Notes under the pieces: generated by a model | Databases searched by the model: none | Told to the model about the DNA's origin: nothing | What the model saw: only the letters and a program-made list of their open reading frames with translations | In this document: piece by piece, positions 8,580-16,328 of the stretch | Numbering within the stretch: the first letter of the stretch is position 1 | Layout of the letters: every line of letters starts with the position of its first letter | Position numbers and translations under genes: made by a program | DNA from: an uncultured Pseudomonadota bacterium | GTDB lineage: Bacteria; Myxococcota_A; UBA796; SXON01 | Assembly: GCA_903844155.1 (NCBI GenBank) | Contig: CAIMSU010000203.1 | Span: 1-35,338 of the forward strand | Reading direction: 5' to 3' | DNA: 35,338 nucleotides

Positions 8580-8658
8580 GGTAGGGGTCTCCTCGAAGTT
8601 ACAAACCCGGTGGTCGCCGGGCACGAGCGCCGGACCGGGGAGGAGCCAGCGCACGCGA

Positions 8659-8687
8659 AAGGTACCGAAATGCTACGTGGTTGTCAA
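8659..8687 (-). promoter_or_regulatory. Sigma70-type promoter for the small lipoprotein gene
   Basis: A perfect -35 TTGACA (8687-8682) is separated by 17 bp from TACCTT (8664-8659) on the minus strand. The predicted transcription start near 8652 gives a leader of about 72 nt. Confidence 0.7.
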
Positions 8688-8847
8688 GACTTTTTTGTGA
8701 ACTGGGATGCGATGACGGCGTGAACGGCGCCCGGCAGGGGGCCGAGCGAGGCGGGACTCAGCCGCCGCCCGCCTCTGGGCGCCAGCCCCGCGCATTCGTA
8801 TTAGACCCCGGGCCTCGCCGCAGGCCCTCCTGGACTCGTCCACGCCC

Positions 8848-10257
8848 ATGTTCCGCGTCACCCCGCTGTTCTGGATCGGGGTGATTCTCGCGCAGATCCT
8901 GCTGCTGGCCCTGTTCGTCTACGACTACCGCATCTCGATCGTGCTCGTGGCCGGGATCGTGGCGGTCACGGTGATGCTCGACCGGCCGATCTGGGCGGTC
9001 GGCTTCATGCTCGGGGCGCGCATCTCGTCGACAGCCACCACGAGCTTTTTCACGATCGGGAAGGTGTCCGTCGGCATGTTCGAGCCGGTGCTGTTGTTCA
9101 CGCTGATCGCGCTGACCTTCAAGGCCGTGCTCGTCCAGAAAAGGCTCATTCGCTGGTGGCCGTGGCAGCCGGTGTACCTGGCCTACTTCGCCTGGAGCAG
9201 CCTCGGCCTCTTGTGGTGCACCAAATTCTCGGACGGCCTGAAGGACATCATCGGGCTCTGCGTCATCCTCGCCACCAACCTCGTGATCATCTGCTTCATC
9301 GAGACCTGGGAAGACGTGAAGTTGATGCTCTGGTTCTGGATCATCACGTGCGCGACCATCGGCGTGCTGTCGATGTTCGGCGACAAGCTCGGGCTCACCA
9401 GCTACGCCTCGATGTGGAAGGCCAGCGCCGGTGGCGGCCGCGAGACGGGCCTTGGCCAGCAACCCAACTGGTACGCGATGAACTTGATGTTCGTCATCCA
9501 CTCCTGCGGCGGCTTCGCGCTGATCCAGAAGCGGCCGATCGTCCGGTGGGGGTTGATGCTGACCACGGTCTGGATCTTCCTCTCCATGATGACCAGCGGC
9601 TCCCGGGGCGGCGCCTACTCCATCGTCATCGGCGGCTTCCTGGCGGCCCTGGGGCAACCCCGATTCCGGGCGTGGTTCGTTGGCTTTGCGGCTGTCGGCA
9701 TCGGACTCTTCGCCCTCGCGTACGTCGGCGACCTCGGCGACCTTGACAAGGGTCTCGACCGCATCAGCCTGAACCTCGGGGTCCTGTTCACCCAGGACAT
9801 CCGCGGGATGAACTGGGCGGCGTGCATCGGCATGTTCTGGGATACGCACGGCATTGGCATCGGTCCCGGCGGGTACATCGACAACCTTCAGAAATACTCC
9901 GATTGGCTCTACCATTCGGTCTATCGCTACCCGCACGGCATCTTCTGGGGGGAGGTCGCGCACCACGGCGTCATCGGTGTGATCCTGCTCTTCGGGATCG
10001 TGCTGTCCGTCACGCTGATGGCGCGGGACGTCATCAAGTACACGAAGGGCACCGAGGCAGAGGTGCTGGCGTGGTCGATGCCCGCGAGCATGGCGGGGTA
10101 TTTCGCGTGGAGCTTCGTCGAGTTCAACTTTGACGAGAAGCCGTTCTGGGAATGGCTGGGGCTCTACACGGCGCTGTACTTTGTGGCGCGTCGATCCTGG
10201 GAGGCCCGCGAAAAGGGCTTGCCGGGCGACATCCCGAAGTGGACGCTGAACCTGTGA
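8848..10257 (+). CDS. O-antigen ligase/polymerase family membrane protein
   Basis: Polytopic membrane protein of 469 residues with about 11-12 hydrophobic segments. Features of the Wzy/WaaL (O-antigen ligase) family are present. MMTSGSRGGAYSIVIGGFLA gives the conserved SRGG segment. A large loop contains GMFWDTHGIGIGPGGYIDNL, and HGIFWGEVAHHGVIGVILLFGIVL fits the conserved His-Glu-Gly region before the last membrane segments. Members polymerise or ligate lipid-linked glycans on the outer face of the inner membrane. The start is ATG; no strong RBS was seen. The interval 8700-8847 upstream holds no recognised gene. Glycosyltransferases lie divergently, which supports a surface-glycan role. Ligase and polymerase cannot be told apart here. 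Confidence 0.85.
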   Translation: MFRVTPLFWIGVILAQILLLALFVYDYRISIVLVAGIVAVTVMLDRPIWAVGFMLGARISSTATTSFFTIGKVSVGMFEPVLLFTLIALTFKAVLVQKRLIRWWPWQPVYLAYFAWSSLGLLWCTKFSDGLKDIIGLCVILATNLVIICFIETWEDVKLMLWFWIITCATIGVLSMFGDKLGLTSYASMWKASAGGGRETGLGQQPNWYAMNLMFVIHSCGGFALIQKRPIVRWGLMLTTVWIFLSMMTSGSRGGAYSIVIGGFLAALGQPRFRAWFVGFAAVGIGLFALAYVGDLGDLDKGLDRISLNLGVLFTQDIRGMNWAACIGMFWDTHGIGIGPGGYIDNLQKYSDWLYHSVYRYPHGIFWGEVAHHGVIGVILLFGIVLSVTLMARDVIKYTKGTEAEVLAWSMPASMAGYFAWSFVEFNFDEKPFWEWLGLYTALYFVARRSWEAREKGLPGDIPKWTLNL

Positions 10258-10261
10258 CGCA

Positions 10262-11011
10262 TTGACCCAGGTCGACGCAGCGCTCTGGGCGTGCGTGGTG
10301 CCCCTGTTCCTCACCGCGGTCTGGCTCTCCCGGCCGCGACCGCGTGCGTGGAGCATCCCGGCGATGTTCGCGCTTTGTCGATCGATCTTGAACGGCAACA
10401 CGGGCGACGGGAACGCCGTGCTCAACGTGCATCCCGTGGTCCGGGTTGGCGTGGCGTGCACCGATGAAGCGCTGCGCGCCTGGGTCGCCAGTGGAGAGGC
10501 GCAGGCCGACGAAGCCCTTCAACGCCGCGGTGCCACCTTGCTCTGGTGGGGACCGCGCGCCGCTGCGCTCCCTTCGGCCGCAGGCTGGCCGCAGGTGGAC
10601 CTGGGAAGCGAGCCGAACGCCGAGACCGAGGCAACGCTCGAGGCCCTGCTTGCGTTGCCCGCGGACCGGTTTGTCGTGGTCGTGACGGCGGGCATCGAGC
10701 GGTTCCTACCGTTCTTTTCAGAGGTGCCGGGGCTGCGCGATCGCGTGCGTGCCGTGGTGCTGATCGGCGTTGACCTCTCCCCGGTGGCCGACTGGCTCGC
10801 CGAGTCGTTCACGCATGCGACGTTTGACCTGGAGATGGACCGGGCGCTGCCGTGGCTCACCCTCAGGACCGGTCCCGGTCAGGTCCTCCGCACCCCGGCG
10901 GACGACGCGACAGGCCGGAACAGCGTCGAGGTTGTGGATCTCGGCGAGGTCGATCCGTCCGCCCCAGGCGTTGGTCCAGCGCTTCTCCTAGTGCTCGCGG
11001 CGCTCGCCTGA
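10262..11011 (+). CDS. Unknown membrane-anchored protein
   Basis: Predicted product of 249 residues, family not recognised. One N-terminal membrane segment (about 6-23, ALWACVVPLFLTAVWLS) is followed by a soluble alpha/beta region with hydrophobic strands (DRFVVVVTAGIERFLPFF, RVRAVVLIGVDLSP). The C-terminus is hydrophobic (PALLLVLAALA). It starts at a TTG 4 bp after the ligase-like gene; no clear RBS was seen, so coupled translation is inferred. The GTG at 10295 would cut into the membrane segment. Placed between a glycan ligase and cobQ, it could act in either context. No catalytic motif is evident. Confidence 0.6.
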   Translation: MTQVDAALWACVVPLFLTAVWLSRPRPRAWSIPAMFALCRSILNGNTGDGNAVLNVHPVVRVGVACTDEALRAWVASGEAQADEALQRRGATLLWWGPRAAALPSAAGWPQVDLGSEPNAETEATLEALLALPADRFVVVVTAGIERFLPFFSEVPGLRDRVRAVVLIGVDLSPVADWLAESFTHATFDLEMDRALPWLTLRTGPGQVLRTPADDATGRNSVEVVDLGEVDPSAPGVGPALLLVLAALA

Positions 11012-11028
11012 GGAGCCGGGACGGGCTG
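11010..11028 (+). promoter_or_regulatory. RBS deciding a CTG start for cobQ
   Basis: GAGGAG (11010-11015) overlaps the preceding stop codon and lies 10 nt before a CTG at 11026-11028. The cobQ frame has no ATG, GTG or TTG between 10852 and its conserved P-loop. The ATG at 10852 would add a long Arg-rich extension inside the upstream gene. Confidence 0.55.
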
Positions 11029-12519
11029 CCGGCCGTCGCCGTCCTGGGAACCGCCTCGGACGTCGGAAAGACCACGATCGTCGCGGCCTTGTGCCGGATC
11101 CTGAGCGACCGGGGCGAGCGGGTGGCGCCGTACAAGGCCCAGAACATGTCCAACAACGCCGGCGTGGGGCTGACGACAAGCGGGCTCGGGGAGCTCGGCC
11201 GCGCGCAGATCCTGCAGGCCCAGGCGGCGCGCGTAGCGCCGCACGTGGACATGAATCCGGTGCTGCTAAAGCCGGCCTCGGACCGTCGCTCCCAGGTGGT
11301 CGTGCTTGGCGACGCGCGGGGCGACCAGGAAGCCTCCGCCTATTTCCGCGACACGTCCGCGCTGCGCGACGTCGCATACGCGGCATACGACCGGTTGGCG
11401 GCTCGGTTTCACCGCATCGTCCTCGAAGGCGCGGGCTCCTGTGCGGAGGTGAACCTGCGCGACCGCGACTTCGTCAACTTCGAGGCTGCGCATCACGCGA
11501 ACGCACGCGTCGTCCTCGTCGCCGACATCGACCGCGGTGGTGTCTACGCCCAGGTCGTCGGCACGCTGGCCTGCCTCGATGATCGCGACCGGGCGCGGAT
11601 CGTTGGCGTCATCGTCAACAACTTCCGCGGCGACGCGGCCTTGTTCGACGACGGGCGCGCCTGGCTCGTCAATCGCACCGGCCTCCCCGTCCTCGGCGTC
11701 CTCCCCCACCTGCGTGGAATCGGCCTCGAATCGGAGGATTCGCTTCCATCCGACGTCCCCCTGGACCCGACCTGGGATCCCGCCCGGGTGCGCGTCGGCG
11801 TGCTCCGGCTCCCACGGATCGCCAATTTCACCGACGCCCTCACCCTCTCGCGCTTTCCCGACCAGATCCAACCAGCGTTCCTGACGAATCCGGCGCTCGG
11901 CCTGGGCTGCGACCTGCTCGTCGTGCCCGGAACCAAGAACACCCGCGCTGATCTCGCCTGGCTGCACGCATCCGGCTGGGCCGACGTCATCCGCGAGCGC
12001 GTGCGACTGGGAAAGGCGGTCATCGGCGTTTGCGGCGGCTACCAGATGCTCGGGCGGGCCGTCTCGAACCCGGAAGGGGTCGAAGACAGCCCGGGGACGA
12101 CTGCGGGCATTGGCGTGCTGGACGCAACCACCGTTTTCGAGCGCGGAAAGCGGGTCACCCTGGCGCGCGGACTCCTGCACCTTGGGTCGGGCGACGAGCC
12201 CGTCGCGGGCTACGAGATCCACGTTGGCCGAACCCCCTCCAGCCACCGTTCCGCCACCTCGCTGGGGGCATCGTTGACCGCAGACGGCACCGCCCACCCC
12301 GATGGCGCCTACGTCTCCGACCGCCTCTGGGGCACGTACCTGCATGGCGTGCTGGACGAGCCGCGCACCCTTTGCGCCGTCCTGCAACCGCTTCGCCCCG
12401 ACGTCGACCTGTCAGGGGTCGCCAGCGCTCCCTCCTCGGCGCAGGCTCGCGACACGGCGCTCGACCGACTCGCGGCGCACGTCCTCGCCCACGTCGACCT
12501 CGACGTTGCCGTGGACTGA
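11026..12519 (+). CDS. cobQ: Cobyric acid synthase (CobQ)
   Basis: ATP- and glutamine-dependent enzyme that amidates four side chains of adenosylcobyrinic acid a,c-diamide in cobalamin synthesis. With a CTG start it is 497 residues, within the family range. The dethiobiotin-synthase-like ATP domain opens with a P-loop (GTASDVGKTT, 8-17) and the substrate motif YKAQNMSNNA. The C-terminal GATase1-like domain has nucleophile Cys336 (GVCGGYQMLG), YEIHVGRT and His440 (YLHGVLDEP). The CTG start is inferred from GAGGAG 10 nt upstream and from lack of another usable start; a second CTG at 11008 overlaps the previous stop. No other cobalamin gene is in the window. The next gene is convergent, 32 bp away. 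Confidence 0.93.
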   Translation: MPAVAVLGTASDVGKTTIVAALCRILSDRGERVAPYKAQNMSNNAGVGLTTSGLGELGRAQILQAQAARVAPHVDMNPVLLKPASDRRSQVVVLGDARGDQEASAYFRDTSALRDVAYAAYDRLAARFHRIVLEGAGSCAEVNLRDRDFVNFEAAHHANARVVLVADIDRGGVYAQVVGTLACLDDRDRARIVGVIVNNFRGDAALFDDGRAWLVNRTGLPVLGVLPHLRGIGLESEDSLPSDVPLDPTWDPARVRVGVLRLPRIANFTDALTLSRFPDQIQPAFLTNPALGLGCDLLVVPGTKNTRADLAWLHASGWADVIRERVRLGKAVIGVCGGYQMLGRAVSNPEGVEDSPGTTAGIGVLDATTVFERGKRVTLARGLLHLGSGDEPVAGYEIHVGRTPSSHRSATSLGASLTADGTAHPDGAYVSDRLWGTYLHGVLDEPRTLCAVLQPLRPDVDLSGVASAPSSAQARDTALDRLAAHVLAHVDLDVAVD

Positions 12520-12551
12520 AAGTACCGCCAACGCCCTTTCCGGCGCGGCTG

Positions 12552-12881
12552 TCAGTACGTCGGCATCGACGGGTCGATCTCCTTCGCCCAGCCGACGATC
12601 CCGCCTTCCAGGTTGACCGCGTTGTACCCGGCTTGTGCGAGCACCGCGCACGCCATGGCGCTGCGGCCGCCAAGCTTGCAATGCACGAGGATCTCCCGGT
12701 CCTTCGGGATCTCCACGAGGCGGGCGGCGACCTCGGTGTGCGGGATCAGCCTGTCCGCCCACGGGAATTTCACGATCAGCGCCTCGGCTGGGGCGCGGAC
12801 GTCCAGCACCCACGGGCGCCAACCCTCGGCCCGCTTCTTCGCGACTTCTGCCACGGTCAAACGTCGAAAATCACTGGACAT
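12552..12881 (-). CDS. Single-domain rhodanese-like sulfurtransferase
   Basis: Protein of 109 residues with one rhodanese domain. VLDVRAPAE (about 26-34) begins the core, and HCKLGGRSA holds the active-site loop with persulfide-forming Cys68 and Arg73 in the usual relation. The end, AVNLEGGIVGWAKEIDP, is the family's C-terminal signature. There is no signal peptide, so it is cytoplasmic. The ATG at 12881 is preferred over an in-frame start 99 bp upstream because GGAGGAT precedes it and the extension overlaps the GST gene. It lies 25 bp downstream of the GST gene and is probably co-transcribed, suggesting thiol or sulfur handling. The substrate is unknown. Confidence 0.9.
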   Translation of the reverse strand: MSSDFRRLTVAEVAKKRAEGWRPWVLDVRAPAEALIVKFPWADRLIPHTEVAARLVEIPKDREILVHCKLGGRSAMACAVLAQAGYNAVNLEGGIVGWAKEIDPSMPTY

Positions 12882-12906
12882 CTCGCCATCCTCCAGGGTC
12901 GTTGGT

Positions 12907-13512
12907 TCAAGCCATCGCGCGCTGACGGGCCGGGCGGGCCCCACAGCGCTCGGCGTAGGCGACGAGGAGGGGCTCGTCATCGAGCATCCCCTGCCCCTTC
13001 GCCCAGATCAACAGGCCCGACATCAGCAGGTCGCAGGCTGAGAACGCATCGCCGAGCAGGTAGGGCTTGCTGGTCAACTCCGCGCGGATCGGCGGCAGGA
13101 GCGTGGCGAACTTTGCGCGGGCGGCAGCGACCAACGCCGGGTTCTGCTCGGCAGCGGGCAGGCGGCTGTCGCGAAAGACGGCGTAGACCTCGGGCTCCAG
13201 TGTTACCTGCGTGTAGAAACACCACTGGTAGAACCGGCCACGTTGCCCGCTCGGCGGGATGAACGCCGCGCCATCCGGGACCCGGCCGTACGCGTCCGCG
13301 AGGTGGACGACGATGGCGTGGCTCTCCATCAGCACCGTGCCGTCGTCCTGGACGAGCGCGGGCACCTTCAGCAGTGGATGCGGGTTTTTCGCGGGGTCGC
13401 GGTGCTCGCCGGTCCGCATGTCGAGCACGATGCACTCGTAGGGAAGACCGAGCTCCTCGAGCATCCAGCGCACCCGACTGCCGCGCGAGAACTTGTTGAA
13501 GTAGAGCTTCAT
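12907..13512 (-). CDS. Glutathione S-transferase family protein
   Basis: Protein of 201 residues with the two-domain GST plan. The thioredoxin-fold half (1-80) starts MKLYFNKFSRGSRVRWMLEE, with Ser9 or Ser12 as the likely glutathione-contacting residue. It includes the cis-Pro motif LLKVPALVQDDG and ESHAIVVHLADAYG. The all-helical half (90-201) has the N-capping/hydrophobic staple region KPYLLGDAFSACDLLMSGLLIWA. The start ATG is 52 bp from the divergent mvaD start. The substrate cannot be inferred. It leads a two-gene unit with a rhodanese. Confidence 0.88.
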   Translation of the reverse strand: MKLYFNKFSRGSRVRWMLEELGLPYECIVLDMRTGEHRDPAKNPHPLLKVPALVQDDGTVLMESHAIVVHLADAYGRVPDGAAFIPPSGQRGRFYQWCFYTQVTLEPEVYAVFRDSRLPAAEQNPALVAAARAKFATLLPPIRAELTSKPYLLGDAFSACDLLMSGLLIWAKGQGMLDDEPLLVAYAERCGARPARQRAMA

Positions 13513-13522
13513 GCCCGGCTCA

Positions 13523-13566
13523 CTAACCCGGCAGGCAGCGGATCCGGGGGTTAGCCGACCCCGGAT
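13523..13566. promoter_or_regulatory. Two overlapping inverted repeats in the gst/mvaD divergent gap
   Basis: CTAACCC (13523-13529) pairs with GGGTTAG (13548-13554). ATCCGGGG (13542-13549) pairs perfectly with CCCCGGAT (13559-13566), whose last two bases are the first two of the mvaD ATG. The two share bases 13548-13549, so both cannot form together. They could be operator sites or alternative RNA folds; only the pairing itself is observed. Confidence 0.45.
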
Positions 13567-14557
13567 GCCTCCTCGTGCCGCCACCGCGATCGCGCACCCG
13601 AACATCGCGCTCTGCAAGTACTGGGGCAAGCGGGACGCAGCCTTGAACCTGCCGAGTACGCCGAGCCTCTCGCTCACGCTGGCGCCGTTCCACACGCGGA
13701 CGACGGTTGCCTGGGGCGTGGAGGCAGACAGCGTCTGGTTCAACGGCGTGGCGAATACGGGCGTAGAAGCCCACAAGATCCTCGCCACCCTCGACCGGAT
13801 GACGGAGGCGACGGGCGCTGGGCCACGCCCTCCCTGCCGCGTGGAAACGCGGAACGACTTTCCCACAGCGGCGGGGCTTGCGTCCAGCGCGTCTGGCTTC
13901 GCTGCGTTGGTGGTCGCGGCGAATCGGGCGTCGGGGCTGGACTTGTCGGCGGAGGCGCTGGCGGTCCAGGCGCGTCGCGGGTCGGGCAGCGCCACCCGGT
14001 CGCTGCAGGGCGGCTGGGTGGAGTGGCCGCTCGGCGAGCGCGACGACGGTGCTGACAGCTACGGCCGCCAGCTCGCCCCCGCGTCGCACTGGGACGTGCG
14101 GATGCTCGTTGTGCTCGTTCGTGCAGGCAAGAAGGCGATCGGCTCGACCGAGGCGATGAACCACACAATGCGGACGAGCCCTTACTACCCGGCCTGGGTC
14201 GCCGGGGCCCCGGGCGACGTGGAGGAGGCGCGGACGGCGGTGCTGGCGCGCGATCTCGAGCGGCTGGGTGCGGTCACCGAGCGCTCGGCGTTGCGCATGC
14301 ACGCCTCGATGATGGCGGCGGATCCGGCGGTGGTGTACTGGAAACCGGAGACCTTGCTGGCGCTCGACGTGGTGAAACAGGCGCGAGCCGCGGGGCTCGG
14401 CGGCTGGGCGACGATGGACGCGGGGCCGAACGTGAAGGTGCTTTGCGGCGCAGCCGATGCTGAGGGGCTCGCAGCGCGGTTGGCCGAGGCGGGGCTCGCC
14501 GTCCAGATCCTCGCCCCAGGTGGCCCGGCCTGCGTCGTGGACGACACCGGCCCGTGA
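13565..14557 (+). CDS. mvaD: Diphosphomevalonate decarboxylase
   Basis: Catalyses the ATP-dependent decarboxylation of mevalonate 5-diphosphate to isopentenyl diphosphate, last step of the mevalonate pathway, in the cytoplasm. The 330 residues match the family length. Seen motifs: HPNIALCKYWGKRD (11-24, substrate site), PTAAGLASSASGFAAL (100-115, GHMP phosphate-binding loop), RRGSGSATRSLQGGWVEW (137-154, family signature) and DAGPNVK with catalytic Asp285. The ATG at 13565 is chosen because the conserved start follows directly; an in-frame ATG at 13511 overlaps the divergent GST start. It heads the plus-strand run to 19187, and its stop overlaps the kinase GTG (GTGA). Confidence 0.95.
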   Translation: MPPRAATAIAHPNIALCKYWGKRDAALNLPSTPSLSLTLAPFHTRTTVAWGVEADSVWFNGVANTGVEAHKILATLDRMTEATGAGPRPPCRVETRNDFPTAAGLASSASGFAALVVAANRASGLDLSAEALAVQARRGSGSATRSLQGGWVEWPLGERDDGADSYGRQLAPASHWDVRMLVVLVRAGKKAIGSTEAMNHTMRTSPYYPAWVAGAPGDVEEARTAVLARDLERLGAVTERSALRMHASMMAADPAVVYWKPETLLALDVVKQARAAGLGGWATMDAGPNVKVLCGAADAEGLAARLAEAGLAVQILAPGGPACVVDDTGP

Positions 14558-15924
14558 GCGGGCTCATCCCTTCCTCCGTCCCGGCCACCTGGCGCGCGCC
14601 TGGAAAGCTGGTGCTACTTGGCGAATATGCCGTTCTCGACGGCGCAGGGGCCATCGTCGCCGCGGTCGACCATGGCGTTGACTGTCGGCGTTCTCCCGGG
14701 CGTCTCGGCTGGTCGACGCCAGGGGACGACCGGTTCGTGCGCCACGTCCTGCAAACCCTGCCCCTGGAGATCGGCCAGTTCGCCTTCACCGACTGGAACC
14801 CCGTCCAACTCCAGGGGGCCAAGGCGGGGTTTGGCGGGTCTGCAGCCTCCGTGGTCGCCGCAGTCCTGGCAGCCGGGCGCCCGCCGCTGAGCGCGTTCGA
14901 TGTGCACCGGGCGGTGCAGGGTGGCGGCTCCGGCGTCGACGTCTATGCCAGCCTCAACGGCGGGGTTCGCCGGGTTCCCGACGGCAAGCGCGTGCCGATG
15001 CCCCCGTTTGCCGTGGTCTGGAGCGGCCGCAGCGCGTTGACCGGGCCGCGGCTCAAGCAGTTCGAGGCGTGGGGGCGCGCCGACCCGCGCGCAAAACGGG
15101 CGTTCGTGCGGGCGTCCCGCGCGCTCGTGGACGGCTTCGGAGGCAACCCCGTCGGGGCGACGCGGGAGGCCTGGGGGCTCTTGAGGGCGATGGCCCGGGC
15201 CGCGCGCCTGGAGTACGAGACCCCGGAGCTGGTCGCGCTCGCAGCCCTCGCTGAGAGCCTCGGCGGTGCCGGGAAGCCGAGCGGGGCCGGCGGGGGTGAC
15301 ATCGCGGTTTCGGCGTTTGTAGACAGCGAGCGGCGCGACGCGTACACGGCGCGTTGTGCGGACCTCGGCTTCACCGTCATCCCCTGCGCCATCGCCGAGC
15401 CCGCCTGCCTCTACGCGATGCACGGCCCGCGGATCGACCTCGTTCCGTTCACTCCGGAGCGGCTGGTCCTGGCGCTCGAGGACAGGCCCGGCCTCGCCCG
15501 CAGCCTCGGGGCGTCCATTCCGGCGAGCTGGCCGCAGCCCGACTACGCTGCTGTGATGCGGGTCCTCGCCGAGCGATGGTCGCTGGACGCTCGGGAGGCC
15601 GACTGGGCGTGGCTGGTGGTCGACGCGCCGACTGATGGCCCGCGGCGCCTCGTGGGAGAGATCGGCGGAAAGGTGGGACCAAGCCGGAAAGGCGAGCTGG
15701 AGTTCGGCTACGCCATCATCCCGGAGCGCCGGGGCGAAGGGCTGGCGAAGGAGGCGGCAGCGGTGTTCGCAGCGTGGGCCCGAGGGCAGCCGGGGGTGAA
15801 GGTGCTGACGGCAGAGTGCGTCGAGAGCAACCTGGCCTCACGCGCAGTGCTGAGATCGGTGGGGCTCTCGGAGGTTGGGGCGAGGATGGAAGCGGGGAAC
15901 CGGCTGATCCGGCTGCGGGGGTGA
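14554..15924 (+). CDS. Phosphomevalonate kinase fused to a GNAT acetyltransferase domain
   Basis: Protein of 456 residues with two parts. Residues 1-288 are a GHMP kinase of phosphomevalonate kinase type: APGKLVLLGEYAVLDG (15-30), AGFGGSAASVVAA (91-103), GSGVDVYAS (125-133) and PSGAGGGD (242-249). It would phosphorylate mevalonate 5-phosphate. Residues about 289-456 look like a RimJ/RimL-type GNAT domain: GPRIDLVPFTPERL at its start, FGYAIIPERRGEGLAKEA (384-401) as the acetyl-CoA loop, then ECVESNLASRAVLRSVGL (421-438). Met289 (ATG 15418) would be a natural start for a separate acetyltransferase, but no stop codon intervenes. The start GTG overlaps the mvaD stop. Fusion of these activities is unusual; the acetyl acceptor is unknown. 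Confidence 0.88.
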   Translation: MSGLIPSSVPATWRAPGKLVLLGEYAVLDGAGAIVAAVDHGVDCRRSPGRLGWSTPGDDRFVRHVLQTLPLEIGQFAFTDWNPVQLQGAKAGFGGSAASVVAAVLAAGRPPLSAFDVHRAVQGGGSGVDVYASLNGGVRRVPDGKRVPMPPFAVVWSGRSALTGPRLKQFEAWGRADPRAKRAFVRASRALVDGFGGNPVGATREAWGLLRAMARAARLEYETPELVALAALAESLGGAGKPSGAGGGDIAVSAFVDSERRDAYTARCADLGFTVIPCAIAEPACLYAMHGPRIDLVPFTPERLVLALEDRPGLARSLGASIPASWPQPDYAAVMRVLAERWSLDAREADWAWLVVDAPTDGPRRLVGEIGGKVGPSRKGELEFGYAIIPERRGEGLAKEAAAVFAAWARGQPGVKVLTAECVESNLASRAVLRSVGLSEVGARMEAGNRLIRLRG

Positions 15925-15971
15925 TGCGGCCTCGGGCGGCATCCGAACCGGGATCCGGCTACCCTCCGGCA

Positions 15972-16328
15972 ATGACCACGCTCTACTGGAAGTCCACCTG
16001 CACGACGTGCCGGGAGGTCCGCTCGGCGCTCAAGGCGCGTCCCGGCGGCGCCGACCTCGCCGAGAAGAACTACAGCAAGGACCCGCTGACCGAGGCGGAC
16101 GTCCGGGCCATCGTCGCCGCGAGCGACGTGCCGACCTTGCTGAATGCGACCCATGAGACGGCGAAGGCGCGCGGTTGGAAGGCAGCCCCGCCCGACGCCG
16201 CCACTTTCATCGCCGCCGCGTTCGTCGAGCCGAACCTGCTTCGTCGTCCAATCCTGCTGGTCGACACGCCCGCCGGACCCCGCGCCTGGGTCCATCGCGC
16301 GTGCCTCGACGCGCCGGTCGGACGGTGA
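15972..16328 (+). CDS. ArsC/Spx-family thioredoxin-fold protein
   Basis: Protein of 118 residues resembling the ArsC/Spx/YffB family. It opens MTTLYWKSTCTTCREVRSAL with Cys10 and Cys13 as a CxxC pair, continues with EKNYSKDPLTEADV, and has RRPILLVDTPAG near the C-terminus (the conserved RRP segment). Relatives include glutaredoxin-dependent arsenate reductases and Spx-type regulators. No arsenic-resistance genes are nearby, so a thiol-redox role is a safer statement than arsenate reduction. The ATG lies 47 bp after the PMK-GNAT gene, and the stop overlaps the next start (GTGA), coupling it to the copper monooxygenase lipoprotein. Confidence 0.85.
   Translation: MTTLYWKSTCTTCREVRSALKARPGGADLAEKNYSKDPLTEADVRAIVAASDVPTLLNATHETAKARGWKAAPPDAATFIAAAFVEPNLLRRPILLVDTPAGPRAWVHRACLDAPVGR

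Noticed and set aside
8758-10461. Minus-strand open frame of 567 codons
   Set aside because: It is antisense to the O-antigen ligase-like gene; the product is charged, repetitive low-complexity sequence.
15972-16328. Specific call of arsenate reductase
   Set aside because: The CxxC pair and lack of ars genes make the wider ArsC/Spx family the safer call.
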